From positions 1,240,001 through 1,304,000 of the forward strand of contig JAZGTN010000064.1 in the NCBI GenBank assembly GCA_037783415.1: DNA of 64,000 nucleotides, written 5' to 3'. Of the stretch, positions 11,699 through 23,692 are shown in pieces (the first letter of the stretch is position 1; each line of letters starts with the position of its first letter). The notes beneath the pieces were generated by a model, which was given only the letters and a program-made list of their open reading frames with translations, was not told where the DNA came from and ran no database searches. This DNA comes from Leptasterias polaris (Eukaryota > Echinodermata > Asteroidea > Forcipulatida > Asteriidae). The position numbers were made by a program, and so were the translations under genes.

Positions 11699-12300
11699 TT
11701 TTGAAATGTCAAGGAAAGTAAAGTGTAAATCTTCGTTGATTGAACGTTAGTTTACACAGGAAATTAATGCACCTCACAATATGAATTTTTAAAAATAATA
11801 ATCTTTTGTTAAAGCCAAATTAACGAAGCCAACCCTATTTTGGTTGCTAAAAAAAATGATCCTTATCCTTATCCTTATCCTAAATTTGAAAACTGATGAC
11901 GTCATTATGACGTTTGATAAGTTCTTATCGAGACATTGGTATTTAATTATGTGCTTTAAATTGTAAGTGAAAAACGAAGGTGAACTTACTAAACGTATTG
12001 TCAGCAAAAGAGTACATTATTTAATTTATTTGAAAGGGCAGAGGGTCAATATTGTCCTTTCATACAGAGCAACATTAATTTTTCGAATTTCCTTTCGTTT
12101 TGGTTGCATATCTTAAAACGAGCCTTTGAATTACTGACAAGTACAACTAACATGAATGCCACTCACTGAAGTTTATTTATTTTTCAATGGGTATTGATTC
12201 TTTATTGATTAATAAATCCGACTATGCAAATCATGTTGACATTATTAAGTTACAATTCTTAGAAGTTTTAACAGGTTTTCAAATACTGTGATTTGGCTTC
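11699..12300 (+). repeat. Alpha D block with TCCTTA insertion
   Basis: An insertion of about 70 bp splits the usual GCCAAATTTGAAAAC. It holds CCAACC-CTATTT-GGTTG (a small hairpin), an A8 run and four ATCCTT/A hexamers near 11860-11881. AAAT occurs on both sides, compatible with a 4-bp target duplication. The palindrome pair follows near 11896. Confidence 0.8.
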
Positions 12301-12590
12301 TCATTATGTATCGGTGCATGATACTTTGATTGTTAAATACATATGCACTGATGATGATGTCGTTAAAATTAGTCAAGTATTATGAGCTATCGGTTGCATG
12401 TTTTAAATTAGCTTGTTTGATTTTTAGACATTGATTTTCCTACAGAACAGTTTGTTAAATTTAGAATATTAAAATGAAAGACACTTTTTTAGGATAATTA
12501 TGCAAGACAAAAGCAAAGCATGAGGACGGCAAGTCTAAGCATCTCGTGAATTTATACTAATAACATAATGAGTTAAGTACTATTTTTAGG
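12301..12590 (+). repeat. Beta D block, 3' half (alpha/beta chimera)
   Basis: After the alpha 5' half, the sequence switches at GCTTCTCATTATGTATCGG to the beta-type 3' half (AATTAGTCAAGTATTATGAGC). The same chimera is found at 42369. Confidence 0.75.
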
Positions 12591-13324
12591 AAAACCTCCA
12601 TCGAATATGCATGTCATAATACAAAGTTGACGAAAAACATTTATTAGTCGAACCATTCTCTGACTATAGTGACACAGCCAACAACCATACCAATCCCCCA
12701 TTGCCTAATTCTACCTCTGCGACGATCATACTAAATGCTTCTTAGTTTTAAAAACATCTCACCAACGTCACAACTTGATGATACAGGATAAACTTTATAA
12801 CATAATTGTGCATTAAATAAAAGACCCATTTTGAAAAGCAATGATGTTCATACGAAACGTACCGTTTCTAGTCACCGTGCAGCGACGATAAAGACTACCG
12901 TGTGTGAGGGTCTGAAACACCCTACACAAACCGATGACGCGTCCCTTCTTCTCGGTGTGTGATCAAAACACAACCAATGTCCGTCTTTTTCTGCTTGCAT
13001 TTTCCCACATAATTAAATATCATACGAATCACTGAAGCAGGTGGTCATCTCAGTGAAACTTCGTCTTCAATTCCATATTGATAATAAAGCCATGAGAAGG
13101 GCAAGTAGGGGAACAATTAGACGTCGAATCTTAGCGGAAATCATGTTAATTCTAGTACGTAGTAGTAAGTACGCCATTGATAAGATTGCACTTGCGTTGT
13201 AAGTAAAACATGAATGGAAACTCTCGTTACGCCCACATGGCACTGATAGTAAACAACTATCGTTGTGCCACGTTGGTCTGTAACAAGTGCCTTGACTGGC
13301 TAGCTACCCACCGTTGCCAGTCGC
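12591..13324 (+). repeat. Beta T block
   Basis: Complete T of about 735 bp ending TACCCACCGTTGCCAGTCGC. Shared almost base for base with 35609 and 42646, including the small deletion after CCATCGA. Confidence 0.8.
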
Positions 13325-13763
13325 GAGGGGGTATGTCATTCTGCGTTAGGCAATGGATTAAGATTAAAGGCCAATTTCTCTAATAGATCTATGAAAAACT
13401 TGATTTGTTCCAGTGTATAAAACAATAAGTATTCAGTACCCTTTGTTTTCAAGAAAAAACAACGAATTTATCGTTCTTAGTTGGCGAGTTCTGCATGGTT
13501 GTTAAACCAAAGACTCAAAATTTGATTAAATTATTTACATTTAATTACCCAATAATTCATTGGGTGACGTCATTATGTTGTCGAAATTTCTGTTTTATCT
13601 AATCATCAGGTGTAATATTGTTGCCAAGTTTCATGACCGTGCGAGTTTGGGAAAGATGTCAAAGTCTGTGGACAACGATGCGTGTATTTTTGAGGTGGGC
13701 GAACAAACTCAAAAATCCACTAGAGATTTAGTGTTTGTGAGAACAAACACTAGGTGTTCGGGT
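13325..13763 (+). repeat. L-C unit with alternative hairpin
   Basis: Main-type core with GTCTGTGGACAACG. The hairpin is the TAGTG form at 13729-13752 with loop GAGA, as at 4591 and 55383. All three TAGTG/GAGA cores lead directly into a B block. Confidence 0.85.
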
Positions 13764-15290
13764 TTCGATGGGGCACTGTTATGTTACTAAAATGCGTAAG
13801 CAGATTTATATTGAAAGTTTTTAATTTTCAAAAAAAAGTCGTTTGCAAACCTATTACTTGTATACTTTTAGTGTACACGGGGGAAAGTGATATCGTTGCT
13901 GTATGCGTCTCCATAAAGTAGTTTAGATACACATGTATAACAATTTTCATGTAAATAGTCACAAACTTAACATGCTTAACTGATAAATTAAAAGACTATC
14001 ACTAACAATTCAAAAATAAATGTTATCAAACTACGCATGCTTGCTACCTTATGTGTGAAGCAACATCATTTGTCATGATTATGAAAAGGGCATAAGAACC
14101 TACTGTTTACACGATGTGCAATTTATGTTGAATTTATTTTGCTAGTCACATTGTATTTCTTTGAAGTATTCAACAGGATCTAAAAGTTAGATTCGCGTAA
14201 AAACCGTTGTTGATCAGAGTCAAATTTATGTTGACCCTTTTCCGATTGCATTTTCTCAGTTATCAAAAGTTATTCAAAATCACCAAAACAGTTCAGCAAA
14301 ATACACTCGTTCAGTTGATATTTACCACCAAGCCAACAAAAGGCTAACACGAAGGTTATGCAATGAGCTATTCATTGGACCACCGTCGAACATCGTTCCG
14401 AAGGATGGTTGCATTTATCGACGAGTGCAGTAACAAAGGACCATTAACTTGGTATAGCGCCACCATGGATAACGTATCACACACAGCAATGCAGTCTTCG
14501 TGGACTTTGCACCTAAGATCAATGGCGCAGTGTGTGTACCGTTTAGGCCCTACATGTACATGCAAGATTACGCGTGGTTAATGGAGCAGAATGACCAGCC
14601 CTGCGGGCTAATACTAACGTAATGTTCAACTTACATTTTCAGCGGGAAGTCAAGAACAACCGGGATAACTCTTTGTGTAGCATTTGTTGAGTTTTAAAAG
14701 ACCTGTCCGATGATGTATTGATTGAAGCAATCCATTCAGTAATGATTAAGTTATGATTTTTTGAAATATTAAATTTTGATTTACTGTATTTCAACACCTG
14801 ATGACGTAATCATGACGTCACAACAACTTGATGGAGGTTTCATCAAGGTTCTAACATGGTGTAAATTTGAGGTTGATCGGATAAACAGAAGTGAAGAATT
14901 TGGGCAGGAAATGTTTGTTGGTTAAGAATTGCAGAAAGGCAAACTTTGACCTTCCGTTACGACCGGAAGTAAAGGTCATGTGAATTTGGCGTTAACTTTT
15001 CAAATGTTGCCCGTGTCTTGATCTATCATAATGTTTAAATATGAATACTATAGCTTTCCTATTCAGAAACATACAGGCATTGGCATGAGGGCACTTTTTT
15101 GACCTTAAATGGCTTGTAATTTGACACCCGATGACGTCATCATGACGTCATTGCTCACACGTCTTCTGCTCTTTATGTTCTAATGTCACATTAAGTTTCA
15201 AGTTGATCAAAGGTTTGCAAGTATGTTTTTTTCTGCGGACAAACGACTATCAGAAGATTAAGCAAAACAAAGAAAAAAAAAAAAAAAAAA
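13764..15290 (+). repeat. B block copy 3 with A18 tract
   Basis: Near-identical to copies 2 and 7. CRE-like pairs at about 14798 and 15130. It ends in an 18-A run (15273-15290) followed at once by the CCGAAC cassette, unlike copy 2, which stops at five A's and joins CTAGAG. Confidence 0.85.
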
Positions 15291-15452
15291 CCGAACAAAA
15301 ACAAGGAGTTGTTCGGTCTGTGGACCGAACACCTAACTAGACTTAACGTGTTTGTGACAACAAACACTAGGTGTTCGGGTATCGCTGGTGGGCTCACTGC
15401 TGTTTTAATGCGTAAGCTATATCATTGAATCGCTGAAAACAATCCTGATAGC
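15291..15452 (+). repeat. Palindromic CCGAAC cassette plus core, 3' half
   Basis: CCGAACAA...TTGTTCGG and GTTCGGTC-TGTG-GACCGAAC can form alternative 8-bp stems. CCGAACACCTA pairs with TAGGTGTTCGG beyond the core hairpin. The hairpin is GTGTTTGT-GACA-ACAAACAC (15348-15367). It matches, in reverse complement, the inverted cores at 21123, 37608 and 51745. Confidence 0.8.
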
Positions 15453-16512
15453 TTTTGAAATATTAGAGAAAGTTAAGTATAAATAGGTTACACATGTATT
15501 TTAGTTTAATTTCAATAGGGAATCATATATTGACCATCATACCGTAAACAATGTATTTACTTTGCATAAACAAATTATTCGCATTTAGACAATCAAATTG
15601 AATAGTTCAAACAGCTGGTTGGGATGGTTTTCAATTTCATTTATTAGCAAAAAACCATTTGCATAAAGCTCGACATCTCCTGCTCTCAAATTAATTGTCT
15701 AAAATGGTCATTCCGTGCCAAATCACCTCAAAAGTTCGGCACTAACAGTCTCAAGTTTTGTTTTTAAAAAACACTCAAAAACCCCAAATGGATGCCCTGA
15801 ACACACACACAATTTGGAGGCGTACTGCCGCTTCATGAATAAATTAATCCCAACTTGTTGTGTACGTGCAATATAACTATCATGTACTTACATTTTAAGT
15901 AGGATTCTAAAATTGTGTTTACGTTAATGGCACCCATGACCTGCTTTGTTTTATCAAAACGTAGAAACTTTGTTTTTACCATCAAGTTGTGAAAATGTAT
16001 TAAAGTTTGATTACAACGTAAATATAATAGGGAATTTTGCCTTTACCATCACATCGTAGACGTTGTTTTTTACTTTTGTATCAGCGAATTATTCATATTT
16101 AGACAATCCTATTGACTAGTTCAAACAGCCGGTTGGGATGATTGTTATTCTCATTTATGAACAAACAAATTGTTTGCATAATGCTTGACATCTGCTCTCA
16201 AATTAATTGTCCATTGGGTCATTCCGTGCAAAATCACACAAGAGTTTGGCAGGCTGCAGGGTCTCAGTTTTTGCTTTAATTTTTTAATTTTTTATTAATC
16301 CCCTATATATGGATGCCCTGAACACACACACAATTTTTGAATCCTACTCCTTAACATTTCAGAGATGTGAACCCCTAAAATTTAAGCCCCACCCCTTCAA
16401 ATTTACAGTCGTGTTTTGGACATTTTTAAAGGTCTATATCTTACAAATGAATGTAAGATACGCAGCTACAAATAAGTACACATGGTATCTGGTATACCAT
16501 CAACTAGAATCT
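15453..16512 (+). repeat. Private region with a 515-523 bp tandem repeat
   Basis: Not related to D, T, B or E. Two diverged copies are visible, about 15505-15840 and 16020-16340. Shared anchors are TTTAGACAATC (15585/16099), AGTTCAAACAGC, TCATTCCGTGC and GGATGCCCTGAACACACACAC (15790/16313). The open frame at 16309-16554 has no recognisable domain. I cannot assign a function. Confidence 0.7.
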
Positions 16513-16631
16513 ACTGTCAAATGTAGCACGAACCATTTGCTTATCAAGGTATAGGTCTTTAAAAACAGACAAAAACCATTTGGTCTGTAACAAGTGCCTT
16601 GATTGGCTAGCTACCCACCGTTGCCAGTCGT
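16513..16631 (+). repeat. Tail shared with 20113-20239
   Basis: From ACTAGAATCTACTGTC through AACCATTTGGTCTGTAAC and the T-block end. The same segment is fused to a truncated core at 20113. Both junctions sit at ACTAGA. Confidence 0.8.
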
Positions 16632-17143
16632 GAGGTGGTATGTCATTCTGCGTTAGGCAATGGATTAAGATTAAAGGCCAATTTCTCTAATACATCTATG
16701 AAAAACTTGATTTGTTCCAGTGTATAAAACAATAAGTATTCAGTACCCTTTGTTTTCAAGAAAAACAACGAATTTATCTTTCTTAGTTTGCGAGTTCTGC
16801 ATGGTTGTTAAACCAAAGACTCAAAATTTGATTAAATTATTTACATTTAATTACCCAATAATTCATTGGGTGACGTCATTATGTTGTCGAAATTTCTGTT
16901 TTATCTAATCATCAGGTGTAATATTGTTGCCAGGTTTCATGACCGTGTGAGTTTGGGAAAGATTTCAAAGTCTGTGGACAACGATGCGTGTATTTTTGAG
17001 GTGGGCGAACAAACTCAAAAATCCACTAGAGATTTAGAGTTTGTAAAACAAACTCTAGGTGTTCGGGTTCTTGGAGTTATGGGCTCAATGCTGTTTTAAT
17101 GCGTTAGCTATATCAATGAGTCGCTGAAAACAATGTTAATAGC
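16632..17143 (+). repeat. L-C unit, start of a clean 2,037-bp monomer
   Basis: The leader starts GAGGTGGTATG, an unusual T in the G run. Hairpin at 17035-17057. The core tail is TTGGAGTTATGGGCTC in place of CTCGCTGGGCTC. Together with the following D and T blocks this gives one of the least rearranged monomers in the window (16632-18668). Confidence 0.85.
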
Positions 17144-17931
17144 TTGTAAATTTTTAAGAAAGTAAAGTGTAAATCTTCTTACACAGGAAATAAAAGCTAC
17201 TCAAGATATGAAATTTTATAAATAACAAACTTTTGTTTAGCCAAATTTGAAAACTGATGACATCATTTACAAATATTTTGTATCAAGACATAGATATTTC
17301 AATATGTGCCAAGTGAAAAACAAAGATTAACTTACAATAAAAAATCAGCAAAAGAGTACATTATTTAAATTATTTGAAAGGGCAAAAGGTCCATTGTCAT
17401 TTCATAGTCATACAGCAGAGGAACATTTCCCCCCTTCCCCTTCATCTTGGCAGCAGATGTTGAAACGATCCTTTGAATGACCCACACGTTCAACTATTAT
17501 GTATGCCATTCACTGAAGTTTATTTATTTGTCAATGGATATCGATTCTTTTTTGATTAAAAAACCACATTAGATGATATTCATGTTGACATTATTAAGTT
17601 ACAATTCTGAAAATTGTTACAGTGAGTTGGACACTCATTAAGTATCGGTGCAGGAATCATTAATTGTTCAAAACATATGCACTGATGAAGATGTCATTAA
17701 AATTAGTCAAGTATTATGAGCTATCGGTTGCATGTTTTAAATTAGCTTGTTTGATGTTTAGACATTGATTTTCCTACAGAACGGTTTGTTAAATTTAGAA
17801 TATTAAAATGAAAGACACTTTTTCGGATAATTATGCAAGACAAAGGCAAAGCATGAGGACGGCAAGTCTATGCATCTCGTGAATTTATACTAATAACATA
17901 ATGAGTTAAGTACTATTTTTAGGAAAACCTC
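17144..17931 (+). repeat. Beta D block
   Basis: Full beta D. The degenerate palindrome region is further reduced by a deletion (GATGACATCATTTACAAAT near 17255). Confidence 0.8.
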
Positions 17932-18668
17932 CATCGAAGGGTCTTTAAATATGCATGTCATAATACAAAGTTGACGAAAAACATTTATTAGTCGAACCAT
18001 TCTCTGACTATAGTGACACAGCCAACAACCATACCAATCCCCCATTGCCTAATTCTACCTCTGCGACGATCATACTAAATGCTTCTTAGTTTTAAAAACA
18101 TCTCACCAACGTCACAACTTGATGATACAGGATAAACTTTATAACATAATTGTGCATTAAATAAAAGACCCATTTTGAAAAGCAATGATGTTCATACGAA
18201 ACGTACCGTTTCTAGTCACCGTGCAGCGACGATAAAGACTACTGTGTGTGAGGGTCTGAAACACCCTACACAAACCGATGACGCGTCCTTCCTTCTCGGT
18301 GTATGATCAAAACATAACCATTGTTCGTCTTTTCCTGCTTGCATTTTCCCACATAATTAAATATCATACGAATCACTGAAGCAGGTGGTCATCTCAGTGA
18401 AACTTCGTCTTCAATTCCATATTGATAATAAAGCCATGAGAAGGGCAAGTAGTGGAACAATTAGACGTCGAATCTTAGCGGAAATCATGTTAATGCTAGT
18501 ACGTAGTAGTAGGTACGCCATTGATAAGATTGCACTTGCGTTGTAAGTAAAACATGAATGGAAACTCTCGTTACGCCCACATGGCACTGATAGTAAACAA
18601 CTACCGTTGTGCCACGTTGGTCTGTAACAAGTGCCTTGACTGGCTAGCTACCCACCGTTGCCAGTCGC
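17932..18668 (+). repeat. Beta T block
   Basis: Complete T. The stretch CATCCTTCC-TCGGTGTATGATC is shared with alpha T blocks, which suggests an internal switch between lineages near 18280. Confidence 0.75.
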
Positions 18669-19175
18669 GAGGGGTATGTCATTCTGCGTTAGGCAATGGA
18701 TTAAGATTAAAGGCCAATTTCTCTAATAGATCTATGAAAAACTTGATTTGTTCCAGTGTATAAAACAATAAGTATTCAGTACCCTTTGTTTTCAAGAAAA
18801 AACAACGAATTTATCTTTCTTAGTTTGCGAGTTCTGCATGGTTGTTAAACCAAAGACTCAAAATTTGATTACATTATTTACATTTAATTACCCAATAATT
18901 CATTGGATGACGTCTTTATGTTGTCGAAATTTCTGTTTTATCTAATCATCAGGTGTAATATTGTTGCCAAGTTTCATGACCGTGCGAGTTTGGGAAAGAT
19001 GTCAAAGTCTGTGGACAACGATGCGTGTATTTTTGAGGTGGGCGAACAAACTCAAAAATCCACTAGAGATTTAGAGTTTGTAAAACAAACTCTAGGTGTT
19101 CGGGTTCTCGCTGGACTCAGTGCTGTTTTAATGCGTGAGCTATATCGTTGAATCGCTGAAAACATTGTTGATAGC
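18669..19175 (+). repeat. L-C unit
   Basis: The core begins GATGACGTCTTTATG, so the usual TGACGTCA octamer is lost. Hairpin at 19072-19094. The tail TGGACTCAGTG and GCGTGAGC is shared with 33070, linking the 18.9-20.1 kb and 32.9-34.1 kb segments. Confidence 0.85.
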
Positions 19176-19690
19176 TTTTGAAATTTCAAGGAAAGTAAAG
19201 TGTAAATCTTCTTTGATTGTACGTTAGTTTACACAGGAAATTAATGCACCTCACAATATGAGTTTTAAAATTAATCATCTTTTGTTAAAGCCAAATTTGA
19301 AAACTGATGACGTCATTATGACGCTAGATAAGTTCTTTAATCATGTGTTTTAAATTGTAAGTGAAAAACGAAGGTGAACATACTAAACGTATTGTCAGCA
19401 AAAGAGTACATTATTTAATTTATTTGAAAGGACAGAGGGTCAATATTGTCCTTACATACAAAGCAACATTAAATTTTCGAATGTCCTTTCGTTTTGGTTG
19501 CATATCTTAAAACGAGCCTTTAAATTACTCACAAGTACAACTATCATTTATGCCACTCACTGAAGTTTATTGATTTTTCAATGGATATTGATTCTTTATT
19601 GATTAATAAATCCGACTATGCAAATCGTGTTGACATTATTAAGTTACAATTCTTAGAAGTTTTAACAGGTTTTCAAATACTGTGATTTGG
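19176..19690 (+). repeat. Alpha D block, 5' half
   Basis: Carries GACGCTAGATAAGTTCTTTAATC, a deletion of about 20 bp shared only with 33145. It ends at TGATTTGG and is fused to the last about 20 bp of T (CTACCCACCGTTGCC). Confidence 0.8.
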
Positions 19691-20112
19691 CTACCCACCG
19701 TTGCCAGTCGCGAGGGGGTATAGTATGTCATGCTGCGTTAAGCAATGTATTAAGATTAAAGGCCAATTTCTCTAATAGATCTATGACAAACTTGATTTGT
19801 TCCAATGTATCAAACAATAAGTATTCAATACCCTTTGTTTTCAAGAAATAACAACGAATTTATCGTTCTTAGTTTGCGAGTTCTGCATGGTTGTTAAACC
19901 AAAAACTCAAAATTTGATTAAATTAATTACATTTAATTAGCCAATAATTCATTGGGTGACGTCATTATGTTGTTGATATATATGTTTTATCTAATCATCA
20001 GGTGTAATATTGTTGCCAAGTTTCATGACCGTGCGAGTTTGGAAAAGATGTCAAAGTCTGCGGACAACGATGCGTGTATTTTTGAGGTGGGCGAACAAAC
20101 TCAAAAATCCAC
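19691..20112 (+). repeat. T remnant plus L-C truncated at ACTAG
   Basis: The leader has GTATAGTATGTCATGC, a small duplication. The core reads ATGTTGTTGATATATATG and stops at AAAAATCCACTAGA, just before the hairpin. Sequence from the 16.5 kb tail then follows. Confidence 0.8.
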
Positions 20113-20239
20113 TAGAATCTACTGTCAAATGTAGCACGAACCATTTGCTTATCAAGGTATAGGTCTTTTAAAACAGACAAAAACCATTTGGTCTGTAACA
20201 AGTGCCTTGACTGGCTAGCTACCCACCGTTGCCAGTCGC
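20113..20239 (+). repeat. Copy of the 16513-16631 tail
   Basis: ATCTACTGTCAAATGTAGC through to the GCCAGTCGC boundary. It is joined to the truncated core with only ACTAGA as shared sequence. Confidence 0.8.
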
Positions 20240-20747
20240 GAGGGGGTATGTCATTCTGCGTTAGGCAATGGATTAAGATTAAAGGCCAATTTCTCTAATA
20301 CATCTATGAAAAACTTGATTTGTTCCAGTGTATAAAACAATAAGTATTCAGTACCCTTTGTTTTCAAGAAATAACAACGAATTTATCTTTCTTAGTTTGC
20401 GAGTTCTGCATGGTTGTTAAACCAAAGACTCAAAATTTGATTAAATTATTTACATTTAATTACCCAATAATTCATTGGGTGACGTCATTATGTTGTCGAA
20501 ATTTCTGTTTTATCTAATCATCAGGTGTAATATTGTTGCCAAGTTTCATGACCGTGTGAGTTTGGGAAAGATGTCAAAGTCTGTGGACAACGATGCGTGT
20601 ATTTTTGAGGTGGGCGAACAAACTCAAAAATCCACTAGAGATTTAGAGTTTGTAAAACAAACTCTAGGTGTTCGGGTTTTCGCTAGGCTCAGTGCTGTTT
20701 TAATGCGTTAGCTATATCATTGAATCGCTGAAAACATTGTTGATAGC
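20240..20747 (+). repeat. L-C unit
   Basis: Main-type core with GTGTGAGTTTGGG and GGGTTTTCGCTAGGC. Hairpin at 20644-20666. Confidence 0.85.
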
Positions 20748-21122
20748 TTTTGAAATTTCAAGGAAAGTAAAGTGTAAATCTTCTTTAATTGTATGTTAGA
20801 CGATGATGTCGTTAAAATAAGTCGAGCATAGTATGAGCTATTGGTTGCATTTTTTTAAAATAGCTTGCTTGATTTTTAGACATTAGTCTTCATACAGAAC
20901 GGTTTATTAAATTTATAATATTGAAAGAAAAGACACTTGTTTTAAATAATTATGCAAGATAAAGGCACGTCATGAAGACGGCAAGTTTAAGCCTCTCGTG
21001 AATTTTAACTAATAAAATATTTTTAACGAGTTAATAACTATTTCTACCTGTATGGTGCATCATACTCAGTGTGTAGTTTGTTACGCACCTCAAAACAGTA
21101 ATAACACCAAAGTTCAACTTAA
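20748..21122 (+). repeat. Alpha D block, 3' half, with empty MITE site
   Basis: D joins its 3' half after TTCTTTAATTGTATG. At the right end the sequence CAACTTAATGAAATAG holds a single TTAA at 21119-21122. This is the uninterrupted form of the site that carries a MITE at 37240 and 51369. Confidence 0.8.
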
Positions 21123-21220
21123 TGAAATAGCTCACGCATTGACACAGCACTGATCCCAGCGATACCCGAACACCTAGTGTTTGTTGTCACAAACACGTTA
21201 AGTCTAGTTTGGTTTATTTT
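21123..21220 (-). repeat. Inverted core, 3' half
   Basis: Reverse complement of the core tail plus hairpin: CCCAGCGATACCCGAACACC followed by GTGTTTGT-TGTC-ACAAACAC at 21177-21196. With the direct core at 23087-23190 it brackets the E block as an inverted repeat. Confidence 0.85.
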
Positions 21221-21428
21221 GAAGCATTTTGAAGTGTATTTAAGGGCCCCTGCCCAAACCATCACTGTGTATACTGACCACAATCCACTGGTTTTCATCC
21301 AAAAGATGAAAAACCAAAATCAGAGATTACTCAGATGGAGTTTAAGTCTCCACGAGTTTGACATTGAAGTAGTTAATGTTAAGGGCAAAGATAACATGAT
21401 TGCTGATGCCTTATCACGACGCATTTAA
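21221..21428 (+). pseudogene. Ty3/gypsy reverse transcriptase-RNase H fragment (C-terminal end of RNase H)
   Basis: About 69 codons read as the end of a Ty3/gypsy-type RNase H domain. The family signatures in order are KHFEVYL, then YTDHNPLVF, then QRLLRWSLSLHEFDIEV, then KGKDNMIADALSR, followed directly by a stop (TAA at 21426-21428). No catalytic start of the domain, reverse transcriptase, integrase or zinc finger is present, so this is a relic. The open frame extends upstream to 21177, but those residues come from the inverted core and are a chance fusion. The immediate stop after ADALSR could mean a pol lacking downstream integrase or simply decay. The 208-bp coding part lies inside a 421-bp segment that replaces about 283 bp of the E unit. 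Confidence 0.85.
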
Positions 21429-21641
21429 AACGATTATTTTCAAATTCCACTCTAAGTGAATTTAGATAAGTATTTTCTTACCAAGTGTGTAGTTATAATA
21501 CAGTAATTTTAGGGGCTTGATAAAAAATTTATCAAATTAAAAAATTTGAAAGTAAAAAAAAAAATATATTATCGAAATATTATCGGGGCCACTCGCCTTT
21601 CTGTAGCTTATTCCATTAAGTTGTGCGAGGACTTGCACATG
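21429..21641 (+). mobile_element. Probable 3' flank of the gypsy fragment
   Basis: AT-rich sequence with an A11 run near 21554. It is absent from the equivalent position of the E units at 37.7 and 51.8 kb. Array sequence resumes at GTAAAAATCCATACC (21642). I could not identify LTR ends or a target duplication. Confidence 0.5.
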
Positions 21642-22804
21642 GTAAAAATCCATACCTTGTTGCAGAACTGCTTGAAATGGTTTATTGTATAATACATAAT
21701 GACATGAATATAATTAGCAAATCTTGAGACCACCATATCTCGAACAGTTTAAGTCCGATCAACTGTTTTCGATTGTGTACTAGTGGGATACTGTAGATGT
21801 GTTTGTTAGGCTAAACGTTGTGCGACGTCATCATGACGTCACCAGTGCCCAACGTAAAGTCAATACATTTCGCTCACCACAATTCTTGTTTTATGGCCGG
21901 TGTGGTAAAAAAAACACCTCCATAAGACTGTGTGGCGCGGTATGCTACTTTATGTGTTCTCTTATGTTAAAATGTAAGGAATTATGAAGTCACCACCTGT
22001 AACAGAGCACCCTCTATCAATCGTCTATTTTTCAAGTGTCAAAAAAATAAGTTTAATTTTGAAATCTACAGAATATGCTTGATCGAGTCAGAAGTTGTTT
22101 CCCATCCCATCTTGTAATACTGTGAGCTACGGTACTCATGTTTCAAGCTCGAAAACATGTTGCATCAATTTTTGATTTCACGTACTAACGCAAAACGTTT
22201 TACTTTATTGCTTATTAATTTAGGACGAAAATCAGTCATAAGTACCATATATATGAAGTTCAAAGCAACAAGTCTCCACTGTTAGAAAACTAGTGACGTT
22301 TTGAAGGAAAGCGGGATTTTATAAAAGCCTTCAACATTAAATGCCGTTTTCTACAATTATTACTTTTTACTGTCTACGTGTGTGTGTCAGTTCATGAAAT
22401 CGGTGGATGACGATTTGATAGCTTCACAGTTACCTTGACAAAGTGTCTCGACTTATCGCATGGCTGCTTGCAATGGTTTATTGTCTGACACAATGTACGT
22501 ACTAAATTAAACTTCGGAGTCTAGACACTTATTGTGTACATTTTACCAATACATTGTACATTTGATAGCTTCACAGTTACCTTGACAAATGTGTCTCGAA
22601 AATAAAAAACAATCATGATTTATCACATGGCTGCTTGCAATGGTTTATTGTCTGACACAATGTACGTACTAAATTAAACTTCGGAGTCTAGACACTATTG
22701 TGTACATTTAACCAGTACATTGTACATTTGATAGATTCACAGTTACATTGACAATGTGTCTCGAAAGTAAACATGCATGAATTGTCGCATGACTGCTTGC
22801 AGTG
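21642..22804 (+). repeat. E block copy 2
   Basis: Palindrome pair at about 21822-21842 (GCGACGTCATCATGACGTCACC). The frame open in some copies is broken here by TAA at 22115-22117. Two and a half GATAGCTTCACAG subrepeats start at about 22427, 22564 and 22723. Confidence 0.8.
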
Positions 22805-23190
22805 GTTTTCAAGAAATAACAACGAATTTATCGTTCTTAGTTTGTGAGTTCTGGTTGTTAAACCAAAAACTCAAAATTTGATTAACAAATAAATATCATT
22901 AAATTACCCGATAAATCATTGGATGACGTCAATATGTTGTCAAAACTTCTGTTTCATATATTTATCAGGTGTAACACTGTTGCCAAGTTGCATGACCGTA
23001 CGAGCTTAGGAAGGATGTTAAAGTCTGCGGACAACGATTTGTGTGTATTTTTGAGATGGAACAAACTCAAAAATTCACTAGAGATTTAGAGTTTGTAAAA
23101 CAAACTCTAGGTGTTCGGGTTCTCGCTGGGCTCAGTGCTGTTTTAATGCGTTAGCTATATCATTGAATCGCTGAAAACATTGTTGATAGC
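22805..23190 (+). repeat. E-linked L-C unit
   Basis: Leader TTCAAGAAATAAC with GAGTTCTGGTTG. The core starts GATGACGTCAATATG and has the indels of this subfamily. Hairpin at 23087-23109. Confidence 0.85.
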
Positions 23191-23692
23191 TTTTGAAATT
23201 TCAAGGAAAGTAATAATCTTTTGTAATAATAATCTTTTGTTAAAGCCAAATTAACGAATCCAACCCTATTTTGGTTGCTAAAAAAAATGATCCTTATCCT
23301 TATCCTTATCCTACATTTGAAAACTGATGACGTCATGACGTTAGATAAGTTCTTATCGAGACATTGGTATTTAATTATGTGCTTTAAATTGTAAGTGAAA
23401 AACGAAGAGTACATTATTTAATTTATTTGAAAGGGCAGAGGGTCAATATTGTCCTTTCATACAGAGCAGCATACATTTTTCGAATTTCCTTTCGTTTTGG
23501 TTGCATATCTTAAAACGAGCCTTTGAATTACTCACAAGTACAACTATCATGTATGCCACTCACAGAAGTTTATTTATTTTCCAATGGATATTGATTCTTT
23601 ATAATAAATCCGACTATGCAAATCATGTTGACATTATTAAATTACAATTCTTAGAAGTTTTAACAGGTTTTCAAATACTGTGATTTGGCTTC
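23191..23692 (+). repeat. Alpha D block, 5' half with TCCTTA insertion and shortened palindrome
   Basis: A deletion joins AAGGAAAGTAATAATC. The TCCTTA insert has one hexamer more than the copy at 63440. The palindrome pair is collapsed to GATGACGTCATGACGTT by a 3-bp loss, shared only with 63477. The segment 23.2-23.85 kb recurs to the window end at an offset of about 40,151 bp. Confidence 0.85.

Noticed and set aside
21177..21220. N-terminal extension of the gypsy fragment as part of the RNase H domain
   Set aside because: These bases belong to the inverted core, found without gypsy sequence at 37662 and 51790. The apparent fit is chance.
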